DNA of 64,000 nt from Clavaria fumosa (Eukaryota > Basidiomycota > Agaricomycetes > Agaricales > Clavariaceae): NCBI GenBank assembly GCA_951802425.1, contig OX637804.1:1240001-1304000 (forward strand), in the 5' to 3' direction. The translations under genes and the position numbers were made by a program. Shown here piece after piece: positions 46,467-58,800 of this stretch; positions within the stretch are counted from its first letter, which is position 1, and the number at the start of each line of letters is the position of its first letter. Under the pieces are notes generated by a model, which was not told where the DNA came from, ran no database searches, and was given only the letters and a program-made list of their open reading frames with translations.

Positions 46467-46937
46467 CAGATAGCCGCACCATTATAACACCCGCTCCGGA
46501 GGTAATCTTCCATCGAAAATTGTCACTGCAGTTTTCTGCAACATTTCGGCAATTCAAAATTCACAACCTAAGGTGTCGCCGCATCATGTGGTAGTAGGAC
46601 AATATCTCGCGTAAACTGTACTAACACTTAATGTCCTTGGGGCTTGAGCGGGATTAATCGCAGGGCTTCATCGGACATGTGGCCAATTTCAATATTGAGT
46701 TGTCGACATGTTGTAGTCCAATTCTGCTCTGCACACAAAGACATAGGACATGATATCGATTCGGATGGATTATTATATGGCAATACAATACTGTAGGCCC
46801 AGATGGCTCAGCGGCCCGATGCCATAAGACTTATAAGTCGTGAAAGTTGTATAAGTAAAGTGAAAAGTGCACAATATTATGACACGTGGATAAATGTGCT
46901 GTTTATTATATAATAAAAATAGGCGCGTCTACGGTAA

Positions 46938-49468
46938 TCAATACAACCTGTCCTGTTGTGAATAATAGGAATCCAATGAGATCGACTCTGAGAGGAAGTC
47001 GTCCCTGCTCTGCCTCGGAAATGGAATTTCTTCCGGTTCGCTCAGAGCTACGCTCTGTCGCCTAAATAGCTCCCATATAGAGGGCTTTGCCCCTTTCCCA
47101 TTTGCAAACTCGACGGTCTCCATGTAACGCTTCTTGCGGATGTAGCAACGCCAGCATGTGATGCACACAAGCAGAACGAATAACCCTCCAAACCCGCACA
47201 GCAGAATCTGCCACCAAGATATGCGGAAGCCGGTGGCAGGAGGTCGTACCCTCATTGGAGAGGAGAGTACATTCGTGGGAGAGGATAGTATTTTCGTGGG
47301 AGAGGATAGTATATTCGTGGGAGAGGAGAGTATGTTCGTGTGCGTGGCTGGTCCTATCGATGGAGTCGAGTAGACTGATACAGTAGTGGCTCTGACAGCG
47401 GAAAGAGGGCCGGATATCAGCTGTGAAAGACACACGCCTAGCCTAGCTATGACATGCGAACCACCACCGCAGGTCGCATCGACACAACCGCCATCCAAGA
47501 GAATCTGGGTCGGCCCCGCACATGCCAAACAATTGGCAGGTCCAGCTCCGGAACAGCTAGAACAACTTGCATCACAGTCCTGACATTTTGACGTGGTCTT
47601 GTCGAAAAATTGCGTCTTGCCACATGCCAGTACACACCGTCCATTAAGGAGGACAGGACGATCGGGAGAGCAAGAGGAGCACTGATCAAATCTAGATCCA
47701 GAACAGGTGGCGCAATCAGGGTGGCAAAGTTGGCATTTCCCATTCGCAGCGAAAGAATTCGTTGGGCATGATGATACACATTTGCCAGCTGACATCAGGC
47801 GATTATTTCCGCATGTGAGACAGGTGTCAGGTCCACTACATGATGCACAGGACGCATCACATGCTATTATTGACATATCAAACACAGAATGAGAGAAGAT
47901 GTTCATGATAGGACACACCAGTGCATTTTTTATCTGGGCCTATGAATGTTGCTGGTGGGCAGTCCACGCAACGTCCATTATTAAGTCCAGTACCGTTAAT
48001 ACATCCTGTGCATTGGACATCGTTGATCTGTGAGTTGATTGGATCAAAGTTAGGATATCGACAGGTTGTGCACTTGTCCGGGCATGCTACAGCCGATTGA
48101 TCAATGCTAGGTTGAGGATAATTATGCAACAGACCTACTGTCGCATTGAAAGAGGGCAGGATTGTAAATACTGTTTGAATTGCCACAGACGCCATCTCGA
48201 TTTGCTGGCACACATTGATTCCCAAGTAAATATTGCCCATCATAACATACAATGCAAGAGTCTGGGGAGGTTGAGCAAAATTTGCAATTGGAAGAGCATC
48301 GATTACACCCTCCTTGTGCATTGAAACTGGGGCAATCACTTGTCCTGAAAGTACAAGGAAATTGAGTTGACGTCCAGTAGAAGGAAGGTGAACATGATTT
48401 GCAATCCGCAGGCTGTAGACTGGTGCATCTTGCACAACCCACTCGGCATTCTGGATAGAAATACTGATCACCAGGCAATCCTTTGATAATGTGAGAATTT
48501 TTGGAACACACTTGCACATCGCCCCTCAGGCACCAAGAAGTAGCCATCACTACACTTGCCACATGCCTTCCCATCATCTGAAGTGGTCCATCCAGGCAAA
48601 CAAACGCAACTCCCCCCCGAGCAACTACCATGGCCACAATTGCATCCTTGATTGGGTACACCCACATCCTGTGTCTGGAGACACCGCCCACTGCCCGTGA
48701 CACCTTCATCACAGGCAGGACAATCTTGAGGACAGGGTTTACATGTCGGACCGAAGTTCCCAGGCAAGCAGGATTCACAGAATTGACCTGTGAAACCAGT
48801 AGGGCATACACAAGATCCTGAGGCAGAGCAAACTCCACCTCCTGAACATGGGGGAGCACATGCCGAAGATTGAATGTTGTTAACGCTGATGATGTTTGAA
48901 GTAATAGAGTTTGGTAGCTGGGACATATCTGCGACAGAATCCCAAAGGACTATACGATTGCTGCCAGCCATGATGATAGCCCATACATTTGCTGAAAGTG
49001 CAATTGCTCCCGCAGCTATATTAGCTGAAGCAATCGGGCTTGCTGATCTTGGCAGACCGGCGAATGATGGTTGACCTGAGTAGTAGCTCTGAGAGTATAC
49101 TGCAACCCCTGGTGCAAGCTGAACACTTATTGGGAGTTGGAGCACATTCGCTGATTCCTCGAACCCTACAGAAGGATGCATTTGTGCGAGAGGATCTGTC
49201 AGAGCCTTGTGAAGCAGTTCAGGGTTGCTTTGCAGGCTGTATTCGCCTGGTAGGAGTTGTACATTCCCCACCGCAGGCGAGGAGAGGAGTAAGCCGACTG
49301 TAGCAGAATGACTCAGATACATCCAATGTGCCTTGTATATGAATAGGACTTACTGACAGCGCTCACGCTACCCTGTAAGCATTCTCCGGCAACGCAGACA
49401 GCTGTGGCATGATCCTGGGAGCCCACTAACACACTCAGTATCACAAGAGCGAACAGGCTTGAGAGCAT
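46938..49468 (-). CDS. Cysteine-rich EGF/furin-like single-pass membrane protein (copy 2)
   Basis: Exons 49468-49354, 49297-48512, 48450-48139, 48086-47919 and 47863-46938. Every exon has exactly the same length as in copy 1 at 5007-7537, so the protein is also 768 residues. Signal peptide, Cys repeats, four NxLSSPT stalk units, membrane helix and cytoplasmic tail are all kept. Most differences lie in exon 3 (for example [17 protein letters not shown] versus [17 protein letters not shown]) and at a few sites elsewhere; exon 5 is almost unchanged. No stop, frameshift or splice-site loss is seen, so both copies are probably functional. Ligand and role unknown. Confidence 0.85.
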
Positions 49469-50180
49469 GGCCTGCAGCCCAACACGAGCAGTTCAAGGAG
49501 AGATGGGACGTATGCCAAGGCCGAGTACTACGGTTTGGCATGGCATTGTAACACAGTGCAGACTTTGCTCGAACACGAACACGAAACAAGTCTGGAATGG
49601 ACATGTGACTTTTACACAATCACCGCCACGCGCTGGCTTCTATCCCTATCATAGCGGTAGATCTCACCTTGAGGTGGTACATATATCGATATCGAGGATG
49701 TCGTTAGCAAAAGAATGTCTTAAGGGCTGTACTAGACTGGGGATCATTTTGTGGTACTTTACGAAGGTCGGACAGCGTGATCGCGTGCGAAGCACAATAA
49801 GATCACGCACGTCTCATATTTATGCTCTATTGATAGGTAATATCGCACAAGAGCAAGTATAGGACGAGGACACGCAAATTGTGCAAATCAGAACGTGCTG
49901 GGGCGGTGGGCTGCAAAAGTCGGGCGAGGTTCGGTCACTCGATGAGGCAAAGGGAACATAAGATTTGGGGTCGGTAATTGCTTGATGTACGGCCGGTGTA
50001 AATCCGCTGCCTTCAATCTCCACTCCACGACACGCAGAATCTGTGCATATGGGGGCGAATCAAAAAGCAATCGACACCGACAAAAACAGGCCTCCATGCA
50101 TGAACGGAGCGGAATCGGGCACGGTGCCTCGCTGCCATGTCCTGGAAAAGGCCTTTGACCACGTCCACTCTGCTTGGCCC

Positions 50181-50590
50181 TCCCCTGCGCTCGCTCTTGC
50201 CTCATCTCCCCCTGCGCTCACCCTCATCTCTGCGTGCGCACACCCTCGTCTCCGCCCTCATCCCTAGCTCTGCCCACCCTCGTTTTCGCCCGCGCCTACC
50301 GCCTTCTCTTTCATTCCCGCCTCTGCCCACCCTCATCTCTGCCCACCCTCATCTCTGCTCACTCTCATCTCTACCCTCATCTCCGTCTGCGCCCGCTGTC
50401 GTCGTCGCTCCCATGCACTCCTTCGACTCGTCATCACCACCCCTGCGCCTGCTCTCTTTGTCTCCGTCTGGACCTGTGCCTCCGCCTGCGCCTGTGCCTG
50501 TTGTCGCCGTTGCCCTTGTCCATCACCATCCTATCCTTCGCCTCACTCCCGCCTGCCCTCGTCTCCGAAGCCCTACTCTCTAGCCCATAG
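50181..50590 (+). repeat. Pyrimidine-rich minisatellite (CTCATCTCTGCCCACC type)
   Basis: Imperfect units of CTCATCTCTGCCCACC, CTCGTCTCCGCC and similar from the right edge of block B to about 50590. Long open frames here follow from the lack of purines and are not genes. The repeat starts where duplication homology ends. Confidence 0.7.
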
Positions 50591-51463
50591 GCGAGTCCCC
50601 TCCCGGCTTACCACTCACCCTCAACTAATTATGGAATCTTGAAACAGTCGATGTGGGAAGCTGCTCTCTGCCCAAACATGCGTCCAAATCGTCTAGCTGA
50701 CTTATGCACCCACACTTGTACCTCGAGCCGCTGAACAAGGGGATGAGACACAAGGAGAGACAACAGACTTAGCTTCGCTCTCGGACACGTCGATCCTCCT
50801 CCGCCGGTATTTGAACAGTGGAAATCAGATCAACATCTCTTAGACTGGTATCAGAGCTTTGCAGCCATTGTGTGAGGCCCAACGGGAGGCGGCGAGAACG
50901 GCGGCGGGGGCATCTATGGCCCAAGGGAGGAGACGCGGCTCGAAATCGCCAGTCAAGAGCGAACGGAGAGCGCCGCGGAAAACCTCACTCGCCAAAAAAG
51001 AGACGATTCACCCCAGCTGATTCTAGCGACGAGGCGGACGGCGGTTGGATGTGGTAGACTCACGCATGTTTCATTCGAGCATGGACTCTCGGGTTCATCC
51101 GACAGACGGTTCGGAAGAACGTTTGTCTGGGAGGGTGATCGTGAGGATTATTAAATCAGAAGATCGGAAAGTCTCAACGCGAGTGGTAGACATCGATGAC
51201 TATCAGACCGGATCCACAAGAACCCCGGACGCAGCTGTGAGCTGTGAACCGGAATTTAAAATAATACGGTATGCTTCCCAAATCCGTATGACCGGTGCGT
51301 TCAATAACTCCGAGTTTGAGGTGCGGACTCCACCTTTTCAAATCAAATGTTGGAGAAGAGAAGAACACCACAGAGGTCAGCTGGCTTGTCGGTCAGCTGA
51401 GGTTCCGCCCCATTCATTGTATTTCGATTTCTCAGAAGTACCCCAATGGACGTTGCTCAAGTG
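50591..51463. other. Intergenic DNA upstream of the beta-trefoil-like gene
   Basis: Small frames at 50818-51057 and 51045-51590 show no recognisable domain, and the second overlaps the next gene in another frame. Treated as non-coding or undetermined. Confidence 0.45.
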
Positions 51464-51470
51464 TATAAAA
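51464..51470 (+). promoter_or_regulatory. TATA box of the beta-trefoil-like gene
   Basis: TATAAAA in the context GTGTATAAAAGG, 56 bases before the ATG at 51526. A strong core-promoter match at the usual fungal distance; suggests regulated, high-level expression. Confidence 0.65.
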
Positions 51471-51525
51471 GGCAGCAGACTTGCGACTGAAACTCCATCC
51501 AACTCCAGGATAACATCTCGCATCC

Positions 51526-52279
51526 ATGTCCACACCCGCGTCAGCCGAACCCGCGTCAGCCGAACACGCGTCAGCTCCTGTACTTCCTAATGGCTTGTAC
51601 CGCCTCAGGTACATTGACCTCCACCATCCCGATCCTGGTGTCGGTGGAATGTACGCGACAAACAACGGCGTTCCCCACACCGTTACAGTCGCTGCTGCAA
51701 AGCCGCCCTTTGTCGAGCACCAAACTGTATGTACAACGATGTACACGCTTGAATCGCGTGCTTATAACTCTCTAGTGGAGTATCAAGACCGTCCTCCATG
51801 GGGGGACGAGGCTCTACGAGATTTTAGTCTACCCGTCGCCAGCGCTTCAGGCACCTGGGTGGAACTACAAAGAGCCCAAGGCCGGCGTACCCATCACTGT
51901 CAATCCCCCGAAGAATTTCCTCATCTCTGCTGTTCCGCACCGCCCTCACGTCTATTTGTGAGTCGCCATGAATATTGATAAAGCCATTTTAAAAGCGGAA
52001 GATGGGACTGACGCCTTTTACAGCATCCACTTGGAGGGCATCCACATTGATGTGGAATATCTTGTCGGTGTCGGAAAGGACGCGGAGCATAATAAAGTGG
52101 GTTCTGTAGCTTGCACACAAAGTGACTGATCATTAATGGACCCTTAGGTTGTCGTCCAAAGCTTTATTGTGGGATCCCCGATCCAAAACAAGCCAGCCTG
52201 GCAGTTCACTCCCGTCGCACCGCACCACGAAGAGCCGGGCAAAGAGCCGGGCAAGGAGCCGGGCAAAAAGCCGTGTTAA
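51526..52279 (+). CDS. Small beta-trefoil-like protein, resembling I66/mycocypin-type protease inhibitors
   Basis: Exons 51526-51726, 51776-51957, 52024-52096 and 52148-52279; 195 residues, phases consistent with introns of 49-66 bp. After an Ala/Pro/Ser leader the body reads NGLYRLRYID ... WSIKTVLHGGTRLYEI ... PGWNYKEP ... VVVQSFIVGSP ... AWQFTPV. This spacing of aromatic and Gly residues is typical of mushroom beta-trefoil inhibitors and lectins. No signal peptide, as in cytoplasmic mycocypins. The C-terminus carries three EPGK units followed by KPC. A TATA box lies at 51464. The I66/mycocypin assignment is from pattern memory; a beta-trefoil lectin is the main alternative. Confidence 0.6.
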
Positions 52280-54370
52280 TGATAGCGGTTTGCAACAGCG
52301 TGTAAACGGTTCTCAGTGTACAATATCCCGATAGTGTCCCGATTGAATGAACGCCTGTGCATCCAACAGTATGACTAGAGGTTGAGATTGCTCTTCACTG
52401 GAATCATCGGGTCTGGCAGTCGGCGGCAGAGCAGACTGCAATGTGACGTCGCCCATCCATTCCGTATTTTCCTCCACCACATCACTTCGCCCCGCCCGTT
52501 TAGCCGCTCTTCCAATCCCAGCCACAGAACGTTGTCATCATCAACATAAGCCACCGCAGGCCCTGTGGTGGACTGAAGAGCGAGATGCTATGCACGAAAG
52601 AGTGTCTCAAAGTACCACCTTCTTACCTCATGCGATTGATTCGTCACCAGGGCTGACTCGCGCTGCAGGCTGAGGGTACAGAAAAGGGAATGGGGATCAT
52701 CTATACACCACGAGCTTCATCGACTCGCTCACACCGCCGGCTCCGCGAGCTGGCAGGCCTGCACGTCAGGCTCTCGCCAGACAAGCAAAAATTTGTATTC
52801 GCCGCTTCAGGGCACTTCATAGAGTGCTTCGTGCCTGCCCTCGCATGCACCGGGCTCCGCAAGGGCGACCGCCCGTGCATGCCAAGGCGGGTCATTTACC
52901 GGCGCCGAAATAATGTGGCAAGGCGACGAGGTTGGGATTGGTGACAGTAACAGCGGGGCCGAGGATCAGGGCAGTACCAGTGGAGGCCTCAACGACTACG
53001 ACACCGTCGGTGGGTGTGTTTTTCCCAACGTCTCAGACTGCAAAACTCTCATGTAATTGACCCAGAGAAAGAAAAAGCCTGGGCAGAATGCTCGGCCATC
53101 GTCGCACAGACACTTATCTGCACGTGGAGGTGTCAACAGCACCTATACCAGAACCATCACGTCGACGCGCGAATTCGTTACGCGCATTAGCGCCTGCTGC
53201 TCGCTTGCGGCAGTCCCAAAGCGGAGGCCTTCGGCACACGAAGAATGCGACACAGGAGACATCGTCATCTGAATTTACCTGGCCTCAACAAGATGCGGGC
53301 CATCACAAGAACCACGACGACGGTAACAGACGCAATCATCCAAAAACCTTGTAAAACCATTTCACTAAACTATGGGAGCTCAGTGGAACGGTTATTCGAG
53401 GATGTTGCTGACACAGCCCATTGATACTGGACACCTACCACACAGTAGTGACACAGAGATAGAGGACAAGGAACACTTGATTGTCGTTGATCCCACCATG
53501 GGTCAACCTCACCTGACATTAGATTGTGCAACGTCGCAGCTGAGGGTGACACGCCCTGAAGTCGTTCCTTCCCATTCCATTATGCAATCCTTTCGACCTC
53601 GTGGCCTGGCCCCTGTCGGGCGACTCGTCCTCGCCATACACCAGCACTGACGGGATAGACCCTCGCCACCTGCAGAAAGTACGCCAATGGCAGTACCATC
53701 ACTGACTTCAGCATCCGACGGCGCGTCTCCTGTCCTCTCACCTCCTTCGCCCCTCGCTGTTCCATGCTCATTCCCTCGCCTGCCGCCGGGCAGGAGCATG
53801 CGGCAGCCACGCACGGGTTTGCCTCCACCAACGCGACGCATGAGTACAGGCCTACGTCCAGGACCCAAGCCGCACGCAGCCCCCGCCCGCCCGCGGAATG
53901 CGAGCGCGAGAGCTCCCGTAGTGCGCCCCTGAGCCCCGGCGAGACGCACGCCGTGTCTTGTGCTCCCAAATGCGCCTGCGGTATCTGTTATTATTCGTGG
54001 AAGGCACGGCGGGGGTTGGCTAGGTTGTTTGGGGCAGGGCAGGACACACGCAACGAGGCCCAATAAACGACGCACGCGAGGCACGAAGCGGGGGTCTGCT
54101 TGAAGTGCTTGATATGCCCTTGTCTGGTTGTCTGGCAATCCTTCTAGCTCAGGAAAGATTGTCACGGACTTGGTTCTCAGACGAGCGCTCATCTTGGTAC
54201 GAAGTTCAACATATTACAAGCAAACAGATGAAAAACATCGATGTCATACAACTTACAAGACAGGTGAGTAACAGGAAGACCGGGAACCTCCACAGAAAAC
54301 CAGAAATCTCATCTGCGTTAAATAACCAGAATATGAAATATTAGTAAATACAAGTTAGAGATGACAGGAC
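52280..54370. other. Unassigned region, possible decayed genes
   Basis: Several frames of 80-230 codons occur on both strands (for example 52690-52944 plus, 53088-53354 plus, 53372-53650 plus, 53764-54066 plus). Around 52940-53240 there are Thr-rich and basic stretches like the stalk and tail of a single-pass protein. I could not assemble a model with consistent splice sites and recognise no domain. Confidence 0.4.
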
Positions 54371-54482
54371 TTGTCATCGTCACCGTGCGTTCGGTTCCAG
54401 GAGTTTGTCGCCAGATGCTGTATCGAAGATAGAACGACCGAAGCCAACCCGCCCGACCTCAGAGAAAAGAAAGCGAGTTTGT

Positions 54483-55010
54483 CTAGTCCTCTCGTGGCAC
54501 CGCAATTTTATGAATACGAGCAGCTTGTAGTGCTCCTCGAGAAGTATTGGCGCGCAAACTAAAGGGGTTGTCTGCAGTTTGATGATTTATTTTCAAAATT
54601 TGCAGCCTGCTTTGTGGGAGCTTCGAGCTCCCGTTTTGCGTCGTCAAGCCCCGTTTTGCGTCGTTGAGCTCCCAGTTCGCTTCATCGAACTTCCTCATCG
54701 CCCCCCTGGTTCTAGTTCTGCAAACTGGCCAAGGATTTCGCAAGGACTTCGTATTCTCAGAACTTAGAACGTCAGACGTCAACGGTGTGCGTGAAGGGAC
54801 GGCAGCGGTGCCAATTCGGAGAGGTGGTTGATCGCTCAATCATGCCTTCAATCTCCCCCCTACTTTTGAGAACGTGACGAAGGCGCTTTTATATGTGCGA
54901 GTCCTTCAATGGTATCGAGAAGTTGCTCTGCTTTGGAGGATGCTGGCAGGGTATCGAGTGTCTGAATCATCACAATTTAAAAAAGCTTCAAGGGTCTGTG
55001 ACTGAGGACG
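54483..55010 (-). pseudogene. Decayed relative of the RING/coiled-coil/WD40 gene
   Basis: Minus strand. MIQTLDTLPASSKAEQLLDT and IEGLAH match the part before the Copia site at 43133-43300. EYEVLAKSLASLQN and a short coiled-coil remnant match the part after it at 37900-38110. Stops occur in both (TTCTGAGAATAC; CAGAACTAG) and the WD40 part is missing. Sequence across the junction, GTTCTAAGTTCTGAGAATAC, shows the uninterrupted Copia target site. Confidence 0.75.
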
Positions 55011-55884
55011 CTGGCGGCGTGCTGTCGCACTCTTAATATTGTCTTCTACGAAAGATAGTGCTGTACGTAAGCTCAGGCGGTTTCGCAGTCTCGCATTTAA
55101 CTCACCTGCTGTGATGGTGTCAAGCAGTGGGTGCTGACCCCCCTACGACGAGAATGGGCATCTGCGAGAGCAAAAAACACAGTACAGTGGTATTTTCAGC
55201 CAGCTATCTGCCTTCCTTTATAGGTAGTGCTGAGCCGATTAGGGACGAGCTGAAGGGCGGGCGACGCCGTGCGCAGTGAGTAGTCAGTAGTTTCTCGCCT
55301 ACGCCCTTTCCGCCTAACGCCGCGCGTGACGGAGTTGCTTATGTTAGAGCGTATCACGATAGCGGGATTGTCGGGAATGCGGGTTAGGACCGAGGCTAGG
55401 GAGGGCTGCTATATGACACTTCACAGAGCCTGGGGTGCATTCAAGCTCGTTGTTGGCATCTTCCCCTTCTACAACTGGCGCGACGTGGGCGACTACACTT
55501 CCTGCGGCTTACAGTGGTGACGTTGGTGACGGCCTGCGGTTACGTTGGTCGTGAGGGTTCTTTTGTGTCGCATCGGAGTGTTTGCTGTTGACCCTCGCTC
55601 GCTGACACAAATGTTCGACGTGTAGCACAGATACGTACAGTGTCACGCGCCACGTGTTGTGTGACTGATACACGAGGCGACACTGGCTCTGCGCTATTCC
55701 GTTCCCCTCGACCCTCATCGTGGCCACCCATCCGCACCCGCAGCACGGCTCAAAAAGGCCATTCAAATGTAAACCCTCATCAAATAAATCCGCAAATCCA
55801 CAATCGTCCGAGTCACTTCCTGCATCCTTTTTTTTCGTCTCTTCCACCTCAACCTCATCCACCTCACGCTTCGCTACTCCATTC
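55011..55884. other. Intergenic DNA and leader of the next gene
   Basis: No gene seen at 55011-55700. From about 55790 to 55884 the DNA is CT-rich (TTTTTTTTCGTCTCTTCCACC), like a fungal leader, ahead of the ATG at 55885. Confidence 0.5.
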
Positions 55885-58800
55885 ATGATCCCGAAAATAC
55901 CATTCGTCTTCCAGAGACAGCAGCAGCATGGCTCGCCGTCGCCCTCGCAGCTCCTCAGGGAACAGTGGCGCGCGTTCTACAACGAGCACTATGACGAGGT
56001 GAACAACCACTGTGTTCTTATCGCCAACCTCGAACACGTCACGCGCACCAGTGCGATCTCACGCGGTAACGCTGCGACTGTTGGCGGCGCGCGCCAGGAG
56101 ACCATCACCAGCGCGCTCGCCTACGCCCGCCGCGCTCTGCGCGATACCCAGGAGCGCGCGTACGAGGAATGGGCCGCCAGTCTGTACGTTGCAGGCCTCC
56201 TCGAAGTCCCATGGGACGATATCACTCCTGAAGAGAAGGACCAGATTAAGCTCATGTTGGGCACGGCTCCTGTTGCGGTTGCTCCTGGGGCTGCGGGTGG
56301 AGAATCTCCCGCCGCTACTGCTGCCACAGCCAAACTGTTTGCTGCCGGAGGTGATCGAGTTGAAGCTACGGCTACTACGACTGCTGCGACCTTATCCCCT
56401 CCCGTTCCCATCTCTGCCGTCCCATCTACCTCCTCGTACAATGACTCGTGGATATTTGTAGATCCTGCCGCGCTCGGACTCGGCCAGGAGGTGAGTTGTA
56501 ACCAACCTCACCTTATCACGTGACCGCTGAAACTTTGGCAGCCATCCACGGCGAAACCTTACGTGCGTGGTACGGATTTGGGCGTGTCGGCTTCTTCTTC
56601 TTCTCCTTCATCGTCGGTATCCTCTGCACATGGTCACGGCACACCATGGTCACGACACGCCGCGTCACCGCTGCCTGGGACATCGGGTCTAGGCCCGTCG
56701 TCGTCCCGCCCCTTACCCCGTATCCCTGTCGGCGTCTCACACGGCACCACGGGTCCGCTTCCGGCACGAGCGTCCGCTTCCGCTGTATCTGAGCACCATT
56801 ATCTCCACCCCATGGCCCAAAGCCGATCAGAAGTTCCAAGGAATCCGGCTCTGGGTGCAGGGACGAGTGCGGGATCAGGGGCATCGTCGTCTGGCACGTT
56901 GACGGAGTGCATCCGCGCGCACTTTGCCGAGCTCAAGAGTGGACTTGTGCTCGCGCGGGACCTAGAGGTCGATTTTGAGGGGTGGCGCGTAGGCCTCAAG
57001 TATGGCAAGACTCTCGAGTTTGTTAGGGAGGCCGAGGCGCTGTTTGTACAGTCTGCGTCTGCGCCGGGGTTTGTGGAACAGCGAGAGGTTGGGAAGATGG
57101 GACATAGGGAGAAGGGCGAGGCGGAGGAGGAAGAGGTGCTCGCGCATCTCGAACAGCAGCTCGCGGCGCTGTGGTCAAAGCACGAGCAAGCACGCACGAG
57201 AGAGAATGAGGCGGAGGTTGCGCTTCGGCGAGAGGCACGTGATCGCGAGGGCGTTGTGGTACCCGATCGGCATGGGCTTATCAGGGACTTGCCTAGGTGG
57301 TTCATACGCATGGCGGGTTCTCAAGTGCAGGCTCGCATACCGGCCCGAGCAGACCTGCCGCAGAAAGAGAAGGCGAGGCGGGGGAGCGTGGTGGGTCTGG
57401 GTCCGCCGAATGCTGTTGCGTCATCCTCGTCCACATCCTCGTCGAAGTCGGCGTGTGCACCGGCTAAGATGAGGAGGGGCAGCGTGGTCGAGTTGCCGCC
57501 GCTTCCGCCAGCACCTGCACTTGCTGGATCTCTCCCTGCATCCGTGCCTGTGTCTGTTCCTGCTTCCATGTCGGCGTCGTCATCGGCATCGTCCTCTATG
57601 TCTACCGGCGTCGCATCGTCCTCGTCAGCCTCGTCAAGAACAACATTCACCTCCGCAAGCACGTCCTCAGTGCCGGAGACCCCCATGAACAAGAAGGGCC
57701 GGATGGGCGCGGTGCGCAAACGCCATTACGGGGACCCTTCGACCTCGGATAATATGTTTAAGGTGTGGCGGCCTGGCGACCCTGGGCCCGGCGATGACGA
57801 ACATGAGCGTGAGTGGGGTGGCGAGCGCGAGGAAGAGCGTAGGGCTGAGGATGTGGTCCGGGGTGCCGATGTGAGTGAGGGAGGTGGGAGAGTTAGTGCG
57901 GGTGATGGAGGCCCTGCAATCGAAGTGGTCGTGGATGAACACGGGAAGGAGACGTTGAGATGGAGAGGCGCCAGAGAGCCTGTGGTGGCCGTTGAGCCTG
58001 TGGTGGCCGTTGCAGCGAATCCTGCGGGAGCGACACTGAGGACGACGACGCTTAGGGGACGACGACGTCTTTCTGTTGTGCAGGATGTGGCTGAGGAGAT
58101 GGAAGTGGGGGAGGAAGAAAAGATGATAGAGGAGAAAAAAGCAGAGGAGAGGAAAGTAGACCCTCCCGTCGTGCCGGTCGCGGGTGATCACGATGCAGAT
58201 GAGGGGAAAGGCTGGGCTGTTGAGACGAAGGGCAAGAACAAGAAGGATAAGAAGAAGGGCAAGAAGGCGATGATGCCTGTGACAGTGGAGGAGGTGGAGG
58301 ATGAAGGGGAGATCCTCTCTCGCTGGTCGTCTTTGAGGGAGCCCACGCTGCCCGTGTCTGATTCTGTGCTGGGGGAGTCTAAACTGGGGAAGAAGGAGGA
58401 AGAGGGGCAGGGGTCGGACTCCAGCAAAGCAGCGGAGGGGGTAATGGGGATAGAGGAGGTCAGAGTGGAAGTGGAGGTAGATACGAAGCCCGACCAGACT
58501 GCTGATACGGCTGAGGACTCCAAGGATACGGTCGATGGGTCCGATAAGCAAGTTACCGATACACCCGAGTCACTTTTCAATCAAGTCGACAATGAAGCTA
58601 CCACACTATCTACCGTGTCCTTCAAGCAGGGCAACGACAAACCCGAGCCGTCCTCCAAGTCACCCAACGACAAACCCGAGCCGCCGACACCGTCGTCCTC
58701 CAAGAAAGGCAAGAACAACAAGAACAAGTCGGCTGCCAATCGAACGAGCGACGTGGTGATGGACGCCGTCGCTCCAACGAGCCCGAGCCCGAGCGCAAAC

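Larger units (their letters stand above)
45583..50180. repeat. Duplicated block B, right copy (inverted)
   Basis: Inverted copy of 4293-8887, about 4.6 kb. It contains an intact second receptor-like gene (46938-49468) and a truncated, frameshifted end of the disordered membrane protein gene (45583-46466). Homology ends at about 50180 (CTGCTTGGCCC), where a pyrimidine-rich repeat begins. Confidence 0.88.

Noticed and set aside
3606..50180. The two arms as terminal inverted repeats of one giant transposon
   Set aside because: The arms carry ordinary intron-containing host genes, the blocks are permuted, and no captain recombinase or transposase with matching ends lies between.
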